A DNA stretch of 64,000 bases from an uncultured Candidatus Saccharibacteria bacterium (GCA_946222675.1 CAMIMA010000001.1:310001-374000); one strand, 5' to 3'; counted from the stretch's first letter, positions 35,966 through 46,199 are shown. The notes: generated by a model not told the origin, from the letters alone. Made by a program: numbers and translations.

Positions 35966-37099
35966 ATGATCAAATTAAGCCAAGTATTATATGCTGAATT
36001 TCAAAAAAATGAGCATAATTTACGTAATGTATTATTGTACATTGAGCAGTATGGCAATGTTGTGGTGCGTAATGTAAATATTGCACCAAATCAGAAGGAT
36101 GTAATGTCATATGCTATGGGTAAATTATTGGAAGAAATTAAGCAAAATGATGCAAATTTTTTGTCGTTTAGATTATTTGATACAGAGGTATACGTAAAAC
36201 ATGATCATGGAATTATTGTAGGTTGTAAAAGCTTAATTTATAATGATCGATTTCAACTAAAGCCAAGTAATATAGAAATATTTAATATGCTAAAACAACT
36301 AACGTTGAGTAATTGTAGCGACGATGCTTGTTGCGGTGACGCAATGCAGAAGATATTGCAGATAGCTAAATTAGTGCGTAATAAGCGCGGTAAGCTTACT
36401 CTAAAGTCAGCCGCCCGAGCGTTGATGACTTTGGATGTAGCTAACCCAGATTGTTTAAAAGAATTATTTTGTATTAATGAAGCAGAATTTGTTGATATAG
36501 TTAATGATCTGAGGCGTATAGGAGTAGTTAAACCATTGGGTAATGGAGCTTGGATGCTTCTAGTTCATACTGAAGACGAGCTACTTGATTGTATTAAGAA
36601 TGCGAAGTTGAATCCGCAAGAGGCTTATAGTAGGGCAACTAAGACGGCTTATTGTGACGGGGTGGGGGTGACCTATGACTTAAGCCCGATAAACAGTCTA
36701 GAGCGCGCGGACTATATTGCGGATATTTTAGCAAAATTTGCTAGCGAGATGCACTGGCCTAAAACTAATTATATGGCTTCTGATATATTAGATAAGTCCA
36801 GTTCGCCAATAATAGCCGACAAGATAATTGACAATCTAGCTAAGCGTAGTGCAGTAGAGGGGTGGTTAAAAGACGTTTGTGATGCTGTAGTGTTGTGTCC
36901 GCGATGCGGCATTGAAGTGTGGCGTGCCCTTTTGCGTTATTTAATTATAAACGCTGATTGGCTAATTGCGTGGTATGACGAAAAATTTATATGTGATATT
37001 ATAGAGGTGGTGAAAAAATATGATCATAAAAATGAAATGTGTGACAAGAGGTTGCTAAAAAATATGATCAAAAAATTTTCGGATGCACATAATGAATAA
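35966..37099 (+). CDS. Hypothetical protein, function unknown
   Basis: A 377-residue soluble, mainly alpha-helical protein that I do not recognise. It has no signal peptide or membrane segment. It is unusually rich in cysteine for this window (CSDDACCGDAM near 116-126 and VLCPRCGIEVW near 310), which might bind a metal. The region 130-215 (ARALMTLDVAN, INEAEFVDIVNDLRRIGVVKPL) has a helix-turn-helix-like rhythm. GGGAG lies 8 nt before ATG 35966. It is divergent from the acyltransferase and overlaps the phosphatidyltransferase downstream, so a link with lipid metabolism is possible but unproven. A+T content is a little higher than in its neighbours. Confidence 0.7.
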   Translation: MIKLSQVLYAEFQKNEHNLRNVLLYIEQYGNVVVRNVNIAPNQKDVMSYAMGKLLEEIKQNDANFLSFRLFDTEVYVKHDHGIIVGCKSLIYNDRFQLKPSNIEIFNMLKQLTLSNCSDDACCGDAMQKILQIAKLVRNKRGKLTLKSAARALMTLDVANPDCLKELFCINEAEFVDIVNDLRRIGVVKPLGNGAWMLLVHTEDELLDCIKNAKLNPQEAYSRATKTAYCDGVGVTYDLSPINSLERADYIADILAKFASEMHWPKTNYMASDILDKSSSPIIADKIIDNLAKRSAVEGWLKDVCDAVVLCPRCGIEVWRALLRYLIINADWLIAWYDEKFICDIIEVVKKYDHKNEMCDKRLLKNMIKKFSDAHNE

Positions 37100-37790
37100 T
37101 TTCAATAAGTTAGATAAGGATTTAGTACCGATGCCTCAGCAGGATATGGCTGACGGTAAAGAGTTAACTGCTGCGCAAAAGATAGCAGAACAAACCCACG
37201 GTATCGTGACGTTACCGAATTTGATTACTATTGCGGGTATTGGATTGGTGGCGTTAGGATGTAATCAATTTAAACATGGCCATCGTGCTAGAGGTATTGG
37301 ATTGGTAGCGCTTGGTGCAGCATGCGATTTGGTGGATGGCGCCTTGGCGCGTAGAATGCGTGTAGCTAATTATCCCGCCGGGCGTTGGGGTGATATTGCG
37401 GCTGATGGAGCGAAGGCTGCATTAATTGCGAAGACAGCTTGCGAGACTAAAATGATAAAAAAGTCTGAATTAGCGGTAATTTATGGGCCAAAAATGGCCG
37501 GTTGGGCGCTAAACGGTGTCGCTAAGTTTGTTTTACGCCATGAGCCAAAGACCACCGGCGAAGGTAAGATAGCTGAAGCATCGCGCTGGGTGGCAATGGC
37601 GGGAATTATTGGCGGAAATGTGGCTAAAGAGCAAGGTAAATCTAGCTTAGCTAAGAAAGTGAAGTTTATTGGTGCGCTTGCTGCAACGGTATCTGGCATA
37701 TTGGGTGTAAAATCTGTAGCCAGTTACGTTAAGCAAACTGAGGATAACAATAAGAATTTAGTTAGTCGGGACGCGTCGACGGATCATTAG
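37092..37790 (+). CDS. CDP-alcohol phosphatidyltransferase family protein
   Basis: A 232-residue membrane enzyme that joins a CDP-activated lipid to an alcohol such as glycerol phosphate or inositol phosphate. The family signature D-x2-D-G-x2-A-R-x9-G-x3-D-x3-D is complete (DLVDGALARR, then GRWGDIAAD, about 78-105). Hydrophobic segments lie at about 43-60, 70-85, 170-185 and 200-220. ATG 37092 overlaps the end of the upstream gene; ATG 37083 is an equally possible start and neither has a clear ribosome-binding site. It converges on rarA with a 29-nt overlap. Which phospholipid it makes cannot be told. Confidence 0.85.
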   Translation: MNNFNKLDKDLVPMPQQDMADGKELTAAQKIAEQTHGIVTLPNLITIAGIGLVALGCNQFKHGHRARGIGLVALGAACDLVDGALARRMRVANYPAGRWGDIAADGAKAALIAKTACETKMIKKSELAVIYGPKMAGWALNGVAKFVLRHEPKTTGEGKIAEASRWVAMAGIIGGNVAKEQGKSSLAKKVKFIGALAATVSGILGVKSVASYVKQTEDNNKNLVSRDASTDH

Positions 37791-38967
37791 GCTTAAGCTG
37801 ATTATAAAATTTATCTACTTCTGGGGCTAAGTAACTACCGGTTTGATGAAAGCCTGCAACCCATTTGTAGCCTTGGTTATAGCCCAAGTCTTTCATTAGC
37901 TTTGTTGGTGCGTTACGAAGATTGAGTGGTACTTCGGCATTTGGTAGGGTAGTAGCAGCTAGCTTGGCTTGTTGCCAAGCATCATAGGATTCGCGTGATT
38001 TTTTTGATTTAGCTAAGGCTAATGCCACATGAGATAATACAATGCCGCCCTCTGGCATACCAATTCTTTCTAGTGCTAGCGATGCACTAGTTGCTAGACC
38101 TAGCGCGCCATTACCAGCTAGCCCAATGTCTTCACTGGCAAAAACAATCATGCGGCGGGCAATAAATTTAGGGTCTTCTCCAGCCTCAATCATGCGGGCT
38201 AAGTAGTACAAGGTAGCACGTTCGTCGCTGCCGCGCATGGATTTAATAAAGGCACTGATTAAATCGTAGTGTGAGTCGGCATTTTTATCATAGCGAGGTA
38301 GCTTAGTCCCAGCTGCTTGAGCAACAACTTTAGGTGTAATAATTTTGCCATTAGTGAACGTTGCAGCCATCTCTAGGTTACCTAAGGCAGCTCGCGCATC
38401 ACCGTGCGACAACTGAGCGATTAATTTGACGGATTCATCTGATATTTTAATATCGTTGCCGAGTAGTTTAACTGCGTGTTGGAGTATTTCTATTAAGCTG
38501 CTTTCGGATAATTGGTGTAGTACAATAACACGTGCTCGAGAAATAAGTGGAGCGATAACTTCAAATGATGGATTTTCTGTAGTGGCGCCAATTAAAGTAA
38601 TTAGTCCCGATTCGACATGCGGTAAAAAGGCATCTTGTTGTGCTTTATTAAAGCGGTGGATTTCATCGATAAATAAAATTGTACGAATTTGTAGATTCCA
38701 ATTCTGTCGAGCATGCTCAATTACTTGGTCTACGTCGGCGCGTTTTGCGTTTACGGCAGATAGTTCGACAAAATCAGCATTAAACTCGTGAGCTATGATA
38801 CGTGCTAGAGTGGTTTTGCCGGTGCCTGGTGGACCCCATAAGATGAGCGAAGCAGGGTGCTTACTAGCTACTATTTTAGTCAATATCTCAACTGCTTCGG
38901 GCTGGCCAATCACATCAGATAGGCTTTGTGGACGCAATTGTTCTGCTAGCGGCTGTCTACTATCCAT
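37762..38967 (-). CDS. rarA: Replication-associated recombination protein A (RarA/MgsA)
   Basis: A 401-residue AAA+ ATPase working at stalled replication forks. Walker [10 protein letters not shown] at 45-53, Walker [16 protein letters not shown] near 102, sensor 1 in [12 protein letters not shown], and the C-terminal MgsA helical domain ([28 protein letters not shown]). ATG 38967 is set by TATAAT (38974-38979, complement) 6 nt upstream; the longer open frame would run antisense through tRNA-Leu(TAG). Confidence 0.95.
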   Translation of the reverse strand: MDSRQPLAEQLRPQSLSDVIGQPEAVEILTKIVASKHPASLILWGPPGTGKTTLARIIAHEFNADFVELSAVNAKRADVDQVIEHARQNWNLQIRTILFIDEIHRFNKAQQDAFLPHVESGLITLIGATTENPSFEVIAPLISRARVIVLHQLSESSLIEILQHAVKLLGNDIKISDESVKLIAQLSHGDARAALGNLEMAATFTNGKIITPKVVAQAAGTKLPRYDKNADSHYDLISAFIKSMRGSDERATLYYLARMIEAGEDPKFIARRMIVFASEDIGLAGNGALGLATSASLALERIGMPEGGIVLSHVALALAKSKKSRESYDAWQQAKLAATTLPNAEVPLNLRNAPTKLMKDLGYNQGYKWVAGFHQTGSYLAPEVDKFYNQLKPNDPSTRPD

Positions 38968-39046
38968 ATTACAATTATAAACTAGTTTAAAAATATAGTT
39001 GAAATAAACATTGTTATTTGTTACTATATTATTAGCCATTTGATTT

Positions 39047-39131
39047 GCGCGAGTGGTGAAATTGGTATACACGTATGCCTTAGGAGCATATGCCTTCGGG
39101 CGTGGAGGTTCAAGTCCTCTCTCGCGCACCA
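39047..39131 (+). tRNA. tRNA-Leu (anticodon TAG)
   Basis: Class II tRNA, acceptor GCGCGAG/CTCGCGC, anticodon stem TATGC/GCATA with loop CTTAGGA, T-loop TTCAAGT, encoded CCA. Confidence 0.97.
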
Positions 39132-39147
39132 GTATTATTGTAATCAT

Positions 39148-39172
39148 TAGCCCACTCGGGCTATTTTATTTT
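39148..39172 (+). terminator. Terminator after tRNA-Leu(TAG)
   Basis: TAGCCC-ACTC-GGGCTA followed by TTTTATTTT. Confidence 0.88.
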
Positions 39173-39204
39173 AAATATTATTTTGGTTATGCTATACTAG
39201 TGGT

Positions 39205-40830
39205 ATGAGCAAGATAGGGGACTACTTAAATCAGCGATTATCTGGTGACGTATTATCTGATATCGGAGCAAGAGAGCGTTATTCAACCGATGGCAGCGTG
39301 CTTAATATAACACCACGTTTAGTAGTACTCCCGAGAACATTAGATGACGTACGTAAGGTGGCGCGATTTGCTTGGCGCCTGGCTGAGCGGGGGCAATTTT
39401 TATCATTGACCGCCAGAGGAGCTGGTACGGATCCAACTGGCGCAGCTATTACTGACGGTATCATTTTATCTATGCAAAATTACATGAATCATATTATGGA
39501 GCTAGATACTAAATCCAAGTTGGTTCGCGTGCAGGCAGGTATTAAATTAATGACGCTACGTGAAGCGATGGCCACGCATGGTTTGAAGTTACTAGCTGAT
39601 GATGGCGTTATCACTGATTGTACGATTGGTGGTATATTGAGCTCAAATACAATAACGGATAGCTACATTAAGTACGGTGACATGTTGAATTGTGTCGATT
39701 GTGTAGAAGTAGTATTAGCTAACGGTGAAGTGATCCAGACCGGTAAGTTAACTAAGCGTGAGCTAAGCGCTAAGAAGGGCTTGGAGACAATGGAGGGTGA
39801 TCTATATCGTTTTGTCGATTCGTTGATTGAGGATAACCCTGAAACAATAGATGCAATTAGTGCCGGTCGTGCCTTAGATAGTACCGTATGTGCGCTTGAT
39901 CGAGTAAAAGATAAGGATGGCAACTTCGATTTAACGCCGTTATTTATTGGGGCGCAAGGTACTTTAGGTATTATTACGCAAGCTATTCTAAAACTTGATA
40001 ATTTGCCGGAAGAACAATCAATGGTGGTGGCTGCTGTTACGGCAGACCAGAATGAATCTGATCTGTTTAATCGCCTGTCTCAGTTGGCGCCTAGCGCATT
40101 CACTTTTATAGATGGTAGTACATTGAAATTAATTACAGAAACTACTGGATATGAACCGTGGAAGCTAGTTACAAAAAACATTCCTAAGCTATTAATATTT
40201 ATGTCATTTGATGGTAAGCATCAAGCCAAGCAACTGAGGAAGGCTGGTAAGGTATTGGACTCTGCTGGCGTAGTGGATGCTAAGGTGGCAGTTAGCGCCG
40301 ATGACCGTATGGAATTAACTGCATTAAGAGATTCTACATATATTATTAATAATTATAGCGATGATGGTAGTGCGGCGGTTCACCTAGTCGATAGCTTGGC
40401 GGTAGTACCAGAGCATTTTGTAGATTTGATTGATAGAATTCATATCATACTAGACAATAATCATGTTAAAGCTGGCGTTTGGGGCAATTTAGGTGCAGGC
40501 ACTATAACGGTTCGACCGCTATTGAATTTATCTAGTATTGGACATCGTCAGCTGGTATTTCGTTTATTAAAGGAGTTTGGTCAAACAACTTTTGAATTGG
40601 ATGGTAATATAGCTGGATACGGTGGTATTGGTCGATTATTAACGCCATATGCACGGAATGCACAACATAAGGAAGTAATTGATGTTATAGACAAGCTACG
40701 AAAAGAGTTTGATCCATTTAATATCTTAAATCGCGATGTTTGCAGTGATGCTGATCCGCATAAATTGGTTGAATGTTTGCGAAATTCATATAGTACGCCG
40801 CATGGTGACGCATACAATATACGAAACTAG
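39205..40830 (+). CDS. FAD-binding oxidoreductase (GlcD/D-lactate dehydrogenase-like)
   Basis: A 541-residue flavoprotein of the VAO/PCMH family. The FAD PP-loop is LTARGAGTDPTGAAITDG (about 67-84), ITDCTIGGILSSNT and FIGAQGTLGIITQAILKL complete the FAD domain, and a C-terminal FAD-oxidase_C region ends FDPFNILNRDVC. Relatives oxidise D-lactate, glycolate or other 2-hydroxy acids; the exact substrate is unknown. No Fe-S domain is fused. Extended -10 TGC TATACT (39193-39198) lies 6 nt before the ATG, implying a leaderless mRNA. Confidence 0.88.
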   Translation: MSKIGDYLNQRLSGDVLSDIGARERYSTDGSVLNITPRLVVLPRTLDDVRKVARFAWRLAERGQFLSLTARGAGTDPTGAAITDGIILSMQNYMNHIMELDTKSKLVRVQAGIKLMTLREAMATHGLKLLADDGVITDCTIGGILSSNTITDSYIKYGDMLNCVDCVEVVLANGEVIQTGKLTKRELSAKKGLETMEGDLYRFVDSLIEDNPETIDAISAGRALDSTVCALDRVKDKDGNFDLTPLFIGAQGTLGIITQAILKLDNLPEEQSMVVAAVTADQNESDLFNRLSQLAPSAFTFIDGSTLKLITETTGYEPWKLVTKNIPKLLIFMSFDGKHQAKQLRKAGKVLDSAGVVDAKVAVSADDRMELTALRDSTYIINNYSDDGSAAVHLVDSLAVVPEHFVDLIDRIHIILDNNHVKAGVWGNLGAGTITVRPLLNLSSIGHRQLVFRLLKEFGQTTFELDGNIAGYGGIGRLLTPYARNAQHKEVIDVIDKLRKEFDPFNILNRDVCSDADPHKLVECLRNSYSTPHGDAYNIRN

Positions 40831-40849
40831 TGTGTTATAATATAATCAT

Positions 40850-40936
40850 GCGCGCGTGGCGGAATTGGTAGACGCGCTAGCTTCAGGTGCTAGTGAGCTC
40901 ACGCTCGTGGAGGTTCAAGTCCTCTCGCGCGCACCA
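40850..40936 (+). tRNA. tRNA-Leu (anticodon CAG)
   Basis: Class II tRNA, acceptor GCGCGCG/CGCGCGC, anticodon stem CTAGC/GCTAG with loop TTCAGGT, T-loop TTCAAGT, encoded CCA. Extended -10 TGT TATAAT (40836-40841) just upstream. Confidence 0.97.
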
Positions 40937-40945
40937 GTTTTATTT

Positions 40946-40974
40946 GCGGGCCGAGTTGCCCGTATTTATTTTAT
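40946..40974 (+). terminator. Terminator after tRNA-Leu(CAG)
   Basis: CGGGC-6 nt-GCCCG followed by TATTTATTTT; short stem, moderate strength. Confidence 0.65.
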
Positions 40975-41001
40975 AAGCTTAATCATGATAAAATAGATTA
41001 C

Positions 41002-42960
41002 ATGAATAGCGATGTGGTAGTTGATAGGTTATTAAAAGTTGATCCTTGGCTAAAACCATATCGAGCTGCGCTGATTGATCGACAAAAATATATATCTGCT
41101 AAAAGTTGCGAAATTCTCGGTGACAACAGCATTGCTAATTTTGCGCTAGGCCATTTGTATTTTGGGTTACATCATACTGCTGGCGGTTGGGTAATGCGGG
41201 AGTGGGCTCCACATGCTAGTCAAATGTATCTTCATTGTGACAAAAATAATTGGCAGGATGATTTATCGTACCTGTTTTATCCATTAGAAAATGGTGTATG
41301 GGAGTTAAAGCTACCAGAGGATAAGCTAGAGCATTTGGATTACTACAAATTACACATTTTTTGGGATGGCGGGGATGCTGAACGGATTCCGGCGTATGCT
41401 GAGTACGTACTGCAAGATGAAAAAACTAAATTGTTTGCGGCAACGGTATGGAATCCGACTAAAAAATATAATTGGCGGCATGTAGCTCCAATTAAACCGC
41501 AACAACAATTAATTTATGAGGCTCACATTGGTATGTCCGGCGAAGATGAGCAAGTGGCAACATACCAAGACTTTATTGATAATGTTTTGCCAAGAGTAAA
41601 GCAACTGGGATATAACACCGTTCAATTGATGGCTATCCAGGAGCATCCGTATTACGGTAGTTTTGGCTATCAGGTGGCAAACTTTTTTGCGGAAAGTTCG
41701 CGTTTTGGTACCCCAGCTGATTTAAAGCATTTAGTTGACGAGGCACACGGGATGGGCCTGCGGGTGGTGATGGATGTAGTGCACTCGCACTCAGTTAAGA
41801 ATGAGAATGAAGGCTTGAGTAATTTTGCTGGTGACCCTAATCAATATTTCAAGCCAGGTTTGCATGAGGCGTGGAACTCGCGTTTATTTGATTATAGCAA
41901 ACCAGAAGTGGTACACTTCTTGCTATCAAATCTACGGTATTTCATGGATGAGTATCGCTTTGATGGGTTTCGCTTTGATGGCGTGACGAGTATGATTTAT
42001 CATAATCATGGTTTAAACCAGTCGTTTACATCCTACAAGGACTATTTTACTGACAATACTTATCTAGATGCTTTGACGTACTTATCCATGGCAAATACTT
42101 TGGTACATGAGGTGAACTCTAATGCAATAACAATTGCTGAAGATATGAGTGCTATGCCAGGAATTGCTGCCTCATCTGATATGGCTGGTATTGGTTTTGA
42201 TTATCGCTTTAATATGGGTGCGCCTGATTTATGGATTAAGATGCTAAAGGATCAGCGGGATGAAGATTGGCAGATGGGCAAGCTATGGTATGAGCTTACT
42301 TCGCATCGCGCCGAGGAAAAAACAATTAATTACGCCGAGAGCCATGACCAAGCAATGGTGGGAGATAAGACGATTATTTTTCGCCTATTAGATAAAGAAA
42401 TGTATGAGCATATGCGAAAATCAGATCATAATTTAATAGTCGATCGTGGCGTTGCTTTACATAAAATGATTCGGTTAATTACTGCTAGCACTAACACTGG
42501 AGGCTACTTGAATTTTATGGGTAATGAGTTTGGCCATCCGGAGTGGATTGATTTTCCACGCGAGGGTAATAATTGGTCGTATAAGTATGCTCGTCGCCAG
42601 TGGCATTTGGTAGACGATCCTAAATTAAAATTCTCGTGGTTGAATGATTTTGATCGAGATATGATTGATTTAGTTAAAAAACTGAGCGGTAGTTTGAAAT
42701 GTTTATTAGTGGATGAGCAACGAAAAATTATTGCATATATACGTGATAATTATTTATTTGTATTTAATTTTTCTAATACGTCATATACTGGTGTAGATAT
42801 AGACGCTCCTGTCGGTAAATATCATATTGAATTAACTACAGATGATAATCGGTATGGCGGATTTGAGCGTATTGATACGAAGATGAGTTATCCATCGGAT
42901 GGTAAAATAACGTTATATTTGCCAGCACGTACAGCAACAGTGTGGCGTGTGCTAAAATAA
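41002..42960 (+). CDS. glgB: 1,4-alpha-glucan branching enzyme (GH13)
   Basis: A 652-residue enzyme introducing alpha-1,6 branches into glucan. An N-terminal CBM48-type beta domain (about 50-160, WVMREWAPHASQMYLH) precedes the GH13 barrel: YGSFGYQVANFFA, VVMDVVHSHS, DGFRFDGVTSM with the nucleophile (about 319-329), IAEDMSAMPG with the acid/base Glu (about 380) and YAESHDQAMVGDK. The sequence style is that of the eukaryote-like subgroup rather than the enteric one. TGA TAAAAT (40989-40994) is 7 nt before the ATG. No other glycogen gene is in the window, so branching of host or stored glucan is inference. Confidence 0.93.
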   Translation: MNSDVVVDRLLKVDPWLKPYRAALIDRQKYISAKSCEILGDNSIANFALGHLYFGLHHTAGGWVMREWAPHASQMYLHCDKNNWQDDLSYLFYPLENGVWELKLPEDKLEHLDYYKLHIFWDGGDAERIPAYAEYVLQDEKTKLFAATVWNPTKKYNWRHVAPIKPQQQLIYEAHIGMSGEDEQVATYQDFIDNVLPRVKQLGYNTVQLMAIQEHPYYGSFGYQVANFFAESSRFGTPADLKHLVDEAHGMGLRVVMDVVHSHSVKNENEGLSNFAGDPNQYFKPGLHEAWNSRLFDYSKPEVVHFLLSNLRYFMDEYRFDGFRFDGVTSMIYHNHGLNQSFTSYKDYFTDNTYLDALTYLSMANTLVHEVNSNAITIAEDMSAMPGIAASSDMAGIGFDYRFNMGAPDLWIKMLKDQRDEDWQMGKLWYELTSHRAEEKTINYAESHDQAMVGDKTIIFRLLDKEMYEHMRKSDHNLIVDRGVALHKMIRLITASTNTGGYLNFMGNEFGHPEWIDFPREGNNWSYKYARRQWHLVDDPKLKFSWLNDFDRDMIDLVKKLSGSLKCLLVDEQRKIIAYIRDNYLFVFNFSNTSYTGVDIDAPVGKYHIELTTDDNRYGGFERIDTKMSYPSDGKITLYLPARTATVWRVLK

Positions 42961-42964
42961 GAGT

Positions 42965-44254
42965 ATGAGTTTAGGTTTAGCTAGTTTGCGGGGTATGCGC
43001 GACTTGTATCCTGAGGATATGAGATTGCGCGAGTACATTTTTGCTGGGTGGCGTAAGGTGGTAGAACGGTATGGCTATGAAGAATACATGGCGCCTATAC
43101 TAGAGCCGTTGGAAATGTATGCGGCGAAAAGCGGCGAAGAGATAGTCAATGAGCAGACATATGCCTTTAGTGATCGCGGCGAGCGTAAGGTGGCGATTCG
43201 TCCGGAAATGACACCATCTGTTACGCGAATGGTGGCAGCAAGGCGACAAGACATGCCGTTGCCGATACGGTTATATTCGATCGCTAATTTTATGCGTTAT
43301 GAACGCCCGCAACATGGTCGTGAACGTGAGTTCTGGCAGCTGAATTTTGATTTATTTGGCGAGCCAGGTATTGCTGGTGATACTGAGATAATTCATATGG
43401 CGCATGACATTGTTAAGGAGTTTGGTGCCACTGATGATATGTTTACTATTAAAGTAAATGACCGTCGTCTAACAAACTACATCATGAGCAATTACCTTGG
43501 GCTTAATGCTGAGCAAGGTGGACGTATGATTAAGTTACTAGATCGGTTTGATAAATTGCCACGTGAGACGTTTGACGAATTAGCCAAGGAAATTATTGGC
43601 AGTAATAAATCAGCTGTGGACAAGTTGGCGGCAATACTAAAGGTTGATACTGTTGATGATTTACCGGCTGAGATTAAGTCGAGCGATGCGCTGACTCCAG
43701 TTCGAGAAGTATTAAACAATTTGCGTAAATTAGGCGTTAATAACGCTAAGTACGACATTAGACTAATGCGTGGTTTTGATTATTATACAGGTGTTGTGTT
43801 TGAGGTATTTGACGAGGCGCCCGAGAATCGTCGCGCTATGTTTGGCGGCGGTCGTTATGACGGCCTAGTCGCTATGTTTGGCGTGGAAACCTTGCCAGTA
43901 GTTGGCGCAGCGCCAGGTGAGACGATGTTTGGCGAGTTCTTGCGTGCGCATCAGCTTGTGCCGGAGCTATCGACTAACGTGTCGGTATATTTATTGCCAA
44001 TGACGGATAACTTGTTATTGGAAGCTGAGAATTACGCTAGTGAATTACGCAAACTCGGTGTTAACGTTGCAGTTGACGCAACGGATCGAAAATTAGACAA
44101 GCGAATTAAGGCTGGAATTAAACACGGTGCTAAATACATGGTATTTGTTGGCGAGGCGGAAGTTGCAGCAGGTAAATTGCAGCTAAAGAATGTTGCTACT
44201 GGCGACCAAGAACAACTTACGGTGTCGGAAATAGCACAAAGGGTTAACAGTTAA
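42965..44254 (+). CDS. hisS: Histidyl-tRNA synthetase
   Basis: Class II synthetase charging tRNA-His, 429 residues. Motif 1 region GMRDLYPEDMRLREYIF, motif 2 YSIANFMRYERPQHGREREFWQLNFD, the HisA motif as LMRGFDYYTGVVFEV and motif 3 FGGGRYDGL are all present, with the C-terminal anticodon domain. TGC TAAAAT (42953-42958) overlaps the glgB stop codon and lies 6 nt before the ATG. Confidence 0.97.
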   Translation: MSLGLASLRGMRDLYPEDMRLREYIFAGWRKVVERYGYEEYMAPILEPLEMYAAKSGEEIVNEQTYAFSDRGERKVAIRPEMTPSVTRMVAARRQDMPLPIRLYSIANFMRYERPQHGREREFWQLNFDLFGEPGIAGDTEIIHMAHDIVKEFGATDDMFTIKVNDRRLTNYIMSNYLGLNAEQGGRMIKLLDRFDKLPRETFDELAKEIIGSNKSAVDKLAAILKVDTVDDLPAEIKSSDALTPVREVLNNLRKLGVNNAKYDIRLMRGFDYYTGVVFEVFDEAPENRRAMFGGGRYDGLVAMFGVETLPVVGAAPGETMFGEFLRAHQLVPELSTNVSVYLLPMTDNLLLEAENYASELRKLGVNVAVDATDRKLDKRIKAGIKHGAKYMVFVGEAEVAAGKLQLKNVATGDQEQLTVSEIAQRVNS

Positions 44255-44283
44255 TAGTAATATCTGGTAAAATAAGGAGTATT

Positions 44284-45576
44284 ATGGATTACAACAAGAA
44301 GGAAGTTTCAAAGAATAAGGTAGAGTACACTGTTACTGTTAATAGCGAAAAGATGGTTATTAACCACGAGCGTGCATTGCATCGTCTTGGCCGGAATGCT
44401 AAGATAGCTGGTTTTCGTAAGGGTCATGTACCTGAGCGGGTGTTGGAGCAACATTTGGATCCAACGCGTGTAGCTGAAGTTGAGATTAATGAGAGTGTTA
44501 CGGAATCTGTCCGTGAGATAATAACAAAAGATAATTTGATGCCGTTGGATCAACCGACTGTGTCGGTGACAAAATATGTTCCTGGCCAGGAGTTAGAGTT
44601 TACTGCTACATTCGACTTAATGCCGGAGGTTAAGTTAGGTGATCCAAGTAAATTAACCACTAAGAAGCCAAGCTCTGAGATTTCAGACAAGCAGGTTGAT
44701 GAAGTAATTGACCGGTTGCGCGTGAATGCTGCTAAAAAGACTGAAGTGGAACGTGCAGCGCAGAATGGCGACGAAGTAATTATCGATTTTGCCGGCTCAG
44801 TTAATGGCAAAGAGTTTGCTGGTGGTACCGCAAAGAATTATGCTCTGAAACTTGGTTCGGGATCGTTTATCCCAGGCTTTGAAGATGGTATTGTTGGCCA
44901 TAAAGCTGGTGAAGAATTTGATGTTAATGTAACTTTTCCAAAAGAATATGGCGCTCCTGAGTTAGCTGGGAAGAAATCTGTATTTAAGATTAAATTGTCT
45001 AAAGTAAATGAGCTAAAATTGCCGGAAGTAAATGACGAATTCGCCAAGAGTATGGCGGCTGACTTGAAGACGGTAGCTGATTTGAAGCAGGATATCAAGA
45101 ATAATTTAGCTGAAACTGAAATGGCTGATGCTGAGCAGAAATATGAAGAGGCACTATTAACCGAACTCGCAGCAAAAAGCAAAGTAGACGTGCCGGAAGT
45201 CTTAGTGAACGACGAAATTCCACAAATGAAAAAGCGCTTCACGGAGGGCTTAATGTATCGTGGGCTAGATCTCGATAAGTATCTCAAGCAGAAGAACTTG
45301 ACTGAAGATAAGTGGGTTGAAATTGAATTGAAACCTGCTGCAGAAAAGCGAATTCGTAATAGCATGGTCCTGACTGCTTTTATTGAGAAGGAAAAGATTA
45401 CGGTTGATCCAGAAGAGGTTGTTGAGCAGCAAAATAGAATGCTTGAGCAGTTTAACAATCCGAAGGTGCAGGCGCACTTTAAGACGCCAGAATATTTGGC
45501 GCAAATCAATCAGCAGATGCTAACCAAGAAGGCTCTAGAAAAGTTGGTTGAACTTGCTGAAAAAGGCAAGAAATAA
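44284..45576 (+). CDS. tig: Trigger factor
   Basis: Ribosome-bound chaperone and prolyl isomerase, 430 residues. The ribosome-docking signature is GFRKGHVP (about 39-46), the FKBP domain spans about 150-235 ([44 protein letters not shown]), and the helical C-terminal arms follow. AAGGAG lies 5 nt before the ATG, with TAAAAT just upstream. It overlaps clpP by one base, a common tig-clpP arrangement. Confidence 0.97.
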   Translation: MDYNKKEVSKNKVEYTVTVNSEKMVINHERALHRLGRNAKIAGFRKGHVPERVLEQHLDPTRVAEVEINESVTESVREIITKDNLMPLDQPTVSVTKYVPGQELEFTATFDLMPEVKLGDPSKLTTKKPSSEISDKQVDEVIDRLRVNAAKKTEVERAAQNGDEVIIDFAGSVNGKEFAGGTAKNYALKLGSGSFIPGFEDGIVGHKAGEEFDVNVTFPKEYGAPELAGKKSVFKIKLSKVNELKLPEVNDEFAKSMAADLKTVADLKQDIKNNLAETEMADAEQKYEEALLTELAAKSKVDVPEVLVNDEIPQMKKRFTEGLMYRGLDLDKYLKQKNLTEDKWVEIELKPAAEKRIRNSMVLTAFIEKEKITVDPEEVVEQQNRMLEQFNNPKVQAHFKTPEYLAQINQQMLTKKALEKLVELAEKGKK

Positions 45577-46199
45577 TGAGTTATTTGATACCGACTGTAT
45601 TAGAAAAGACAACTAATGGTGAGCGGTCTTTTGATCTCTATTCTAGGTTACTAAAAGACCGAATCATCTTCTTGGGTGATGAAGTTAATCCAGATACTGC
45701 CAATCTAGTAGTGGCGCAGCTGTTGTTTTTGGACTCACAGAGTCACGATGATATTAGCTTCTATATTAATACTCCAGGTGGTCTAGTTTATGATGGCTTG
45801 GCTATTGTCGACACGATGAATTTAATTAAGTCTGATGTTGCGACTTTTGGGGTGGGTTTGCAGGCTTCGATGGGTGCTGTTTTATTAGCTAGTGGCACCA
45901 AAGGAAAGCGCTATATGCTGCCTCACGCTAAGACTATGATTCATCAGGTGTCATCTGGTACAACTGGCAAATTTACCGATATGGAGATAGACTTACGCGA
46001 GACATTAGCATTGAAAAATACCTTAATTGATATTCTAGCAGAAGCTACTGGCCAAAACCGCGACAAAGTATACCAAGATATGGAGCGCGATTACTGGATG
46101 ACTGCTAGCGAAGCGAAGGAATATGGGCTAATCGATGATATCGTGTCTGGGTCTTCAAGTAAGTTAGAAAAGAAGCCAAAGAAAGATTTGCATAAATAG
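45576..46199 (+). CDS. clpP: ATP-dependent Clp protease proteolytic subunit
   Basis: Serine peptidase subunit of the Clp machine, 207 residues. The catalytic Ser is in [11 protein letters not shown] (about 98) and the His in [11 protein letters not shown] (about 123); DIVSG near the end belongs to the last helix. Starts on the last base of the tig stop (TAATG). The partner unfoldase ClpX is not in the window. Confidence 0.97.
   Translation: MSYLIPTVLEKTTNGERSFDLYSRLLKDRIIFLGDEVNPDTANLVVAQLLFLDSQSHDDISFYINTPGGLVYDGLAIVDTMNLIKSDVATFGVGLQASMGAVLLASGTKGKRYMLPHAKTMIHQVSSGTTGKFTDMEIDLRETLALKNTLIDILAEATGQNRDKVYQDMERDYWMTASEAKEYGLIDDIVSGSSSKLEKKPKKDLHK

Noticed and set aside
38968..39147. N-terminal extension of RarA by 60 residues
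   Set aside because: It would read antisense through tRNA-Leu(TAG), and the -10 element points to the ATG at 38967.
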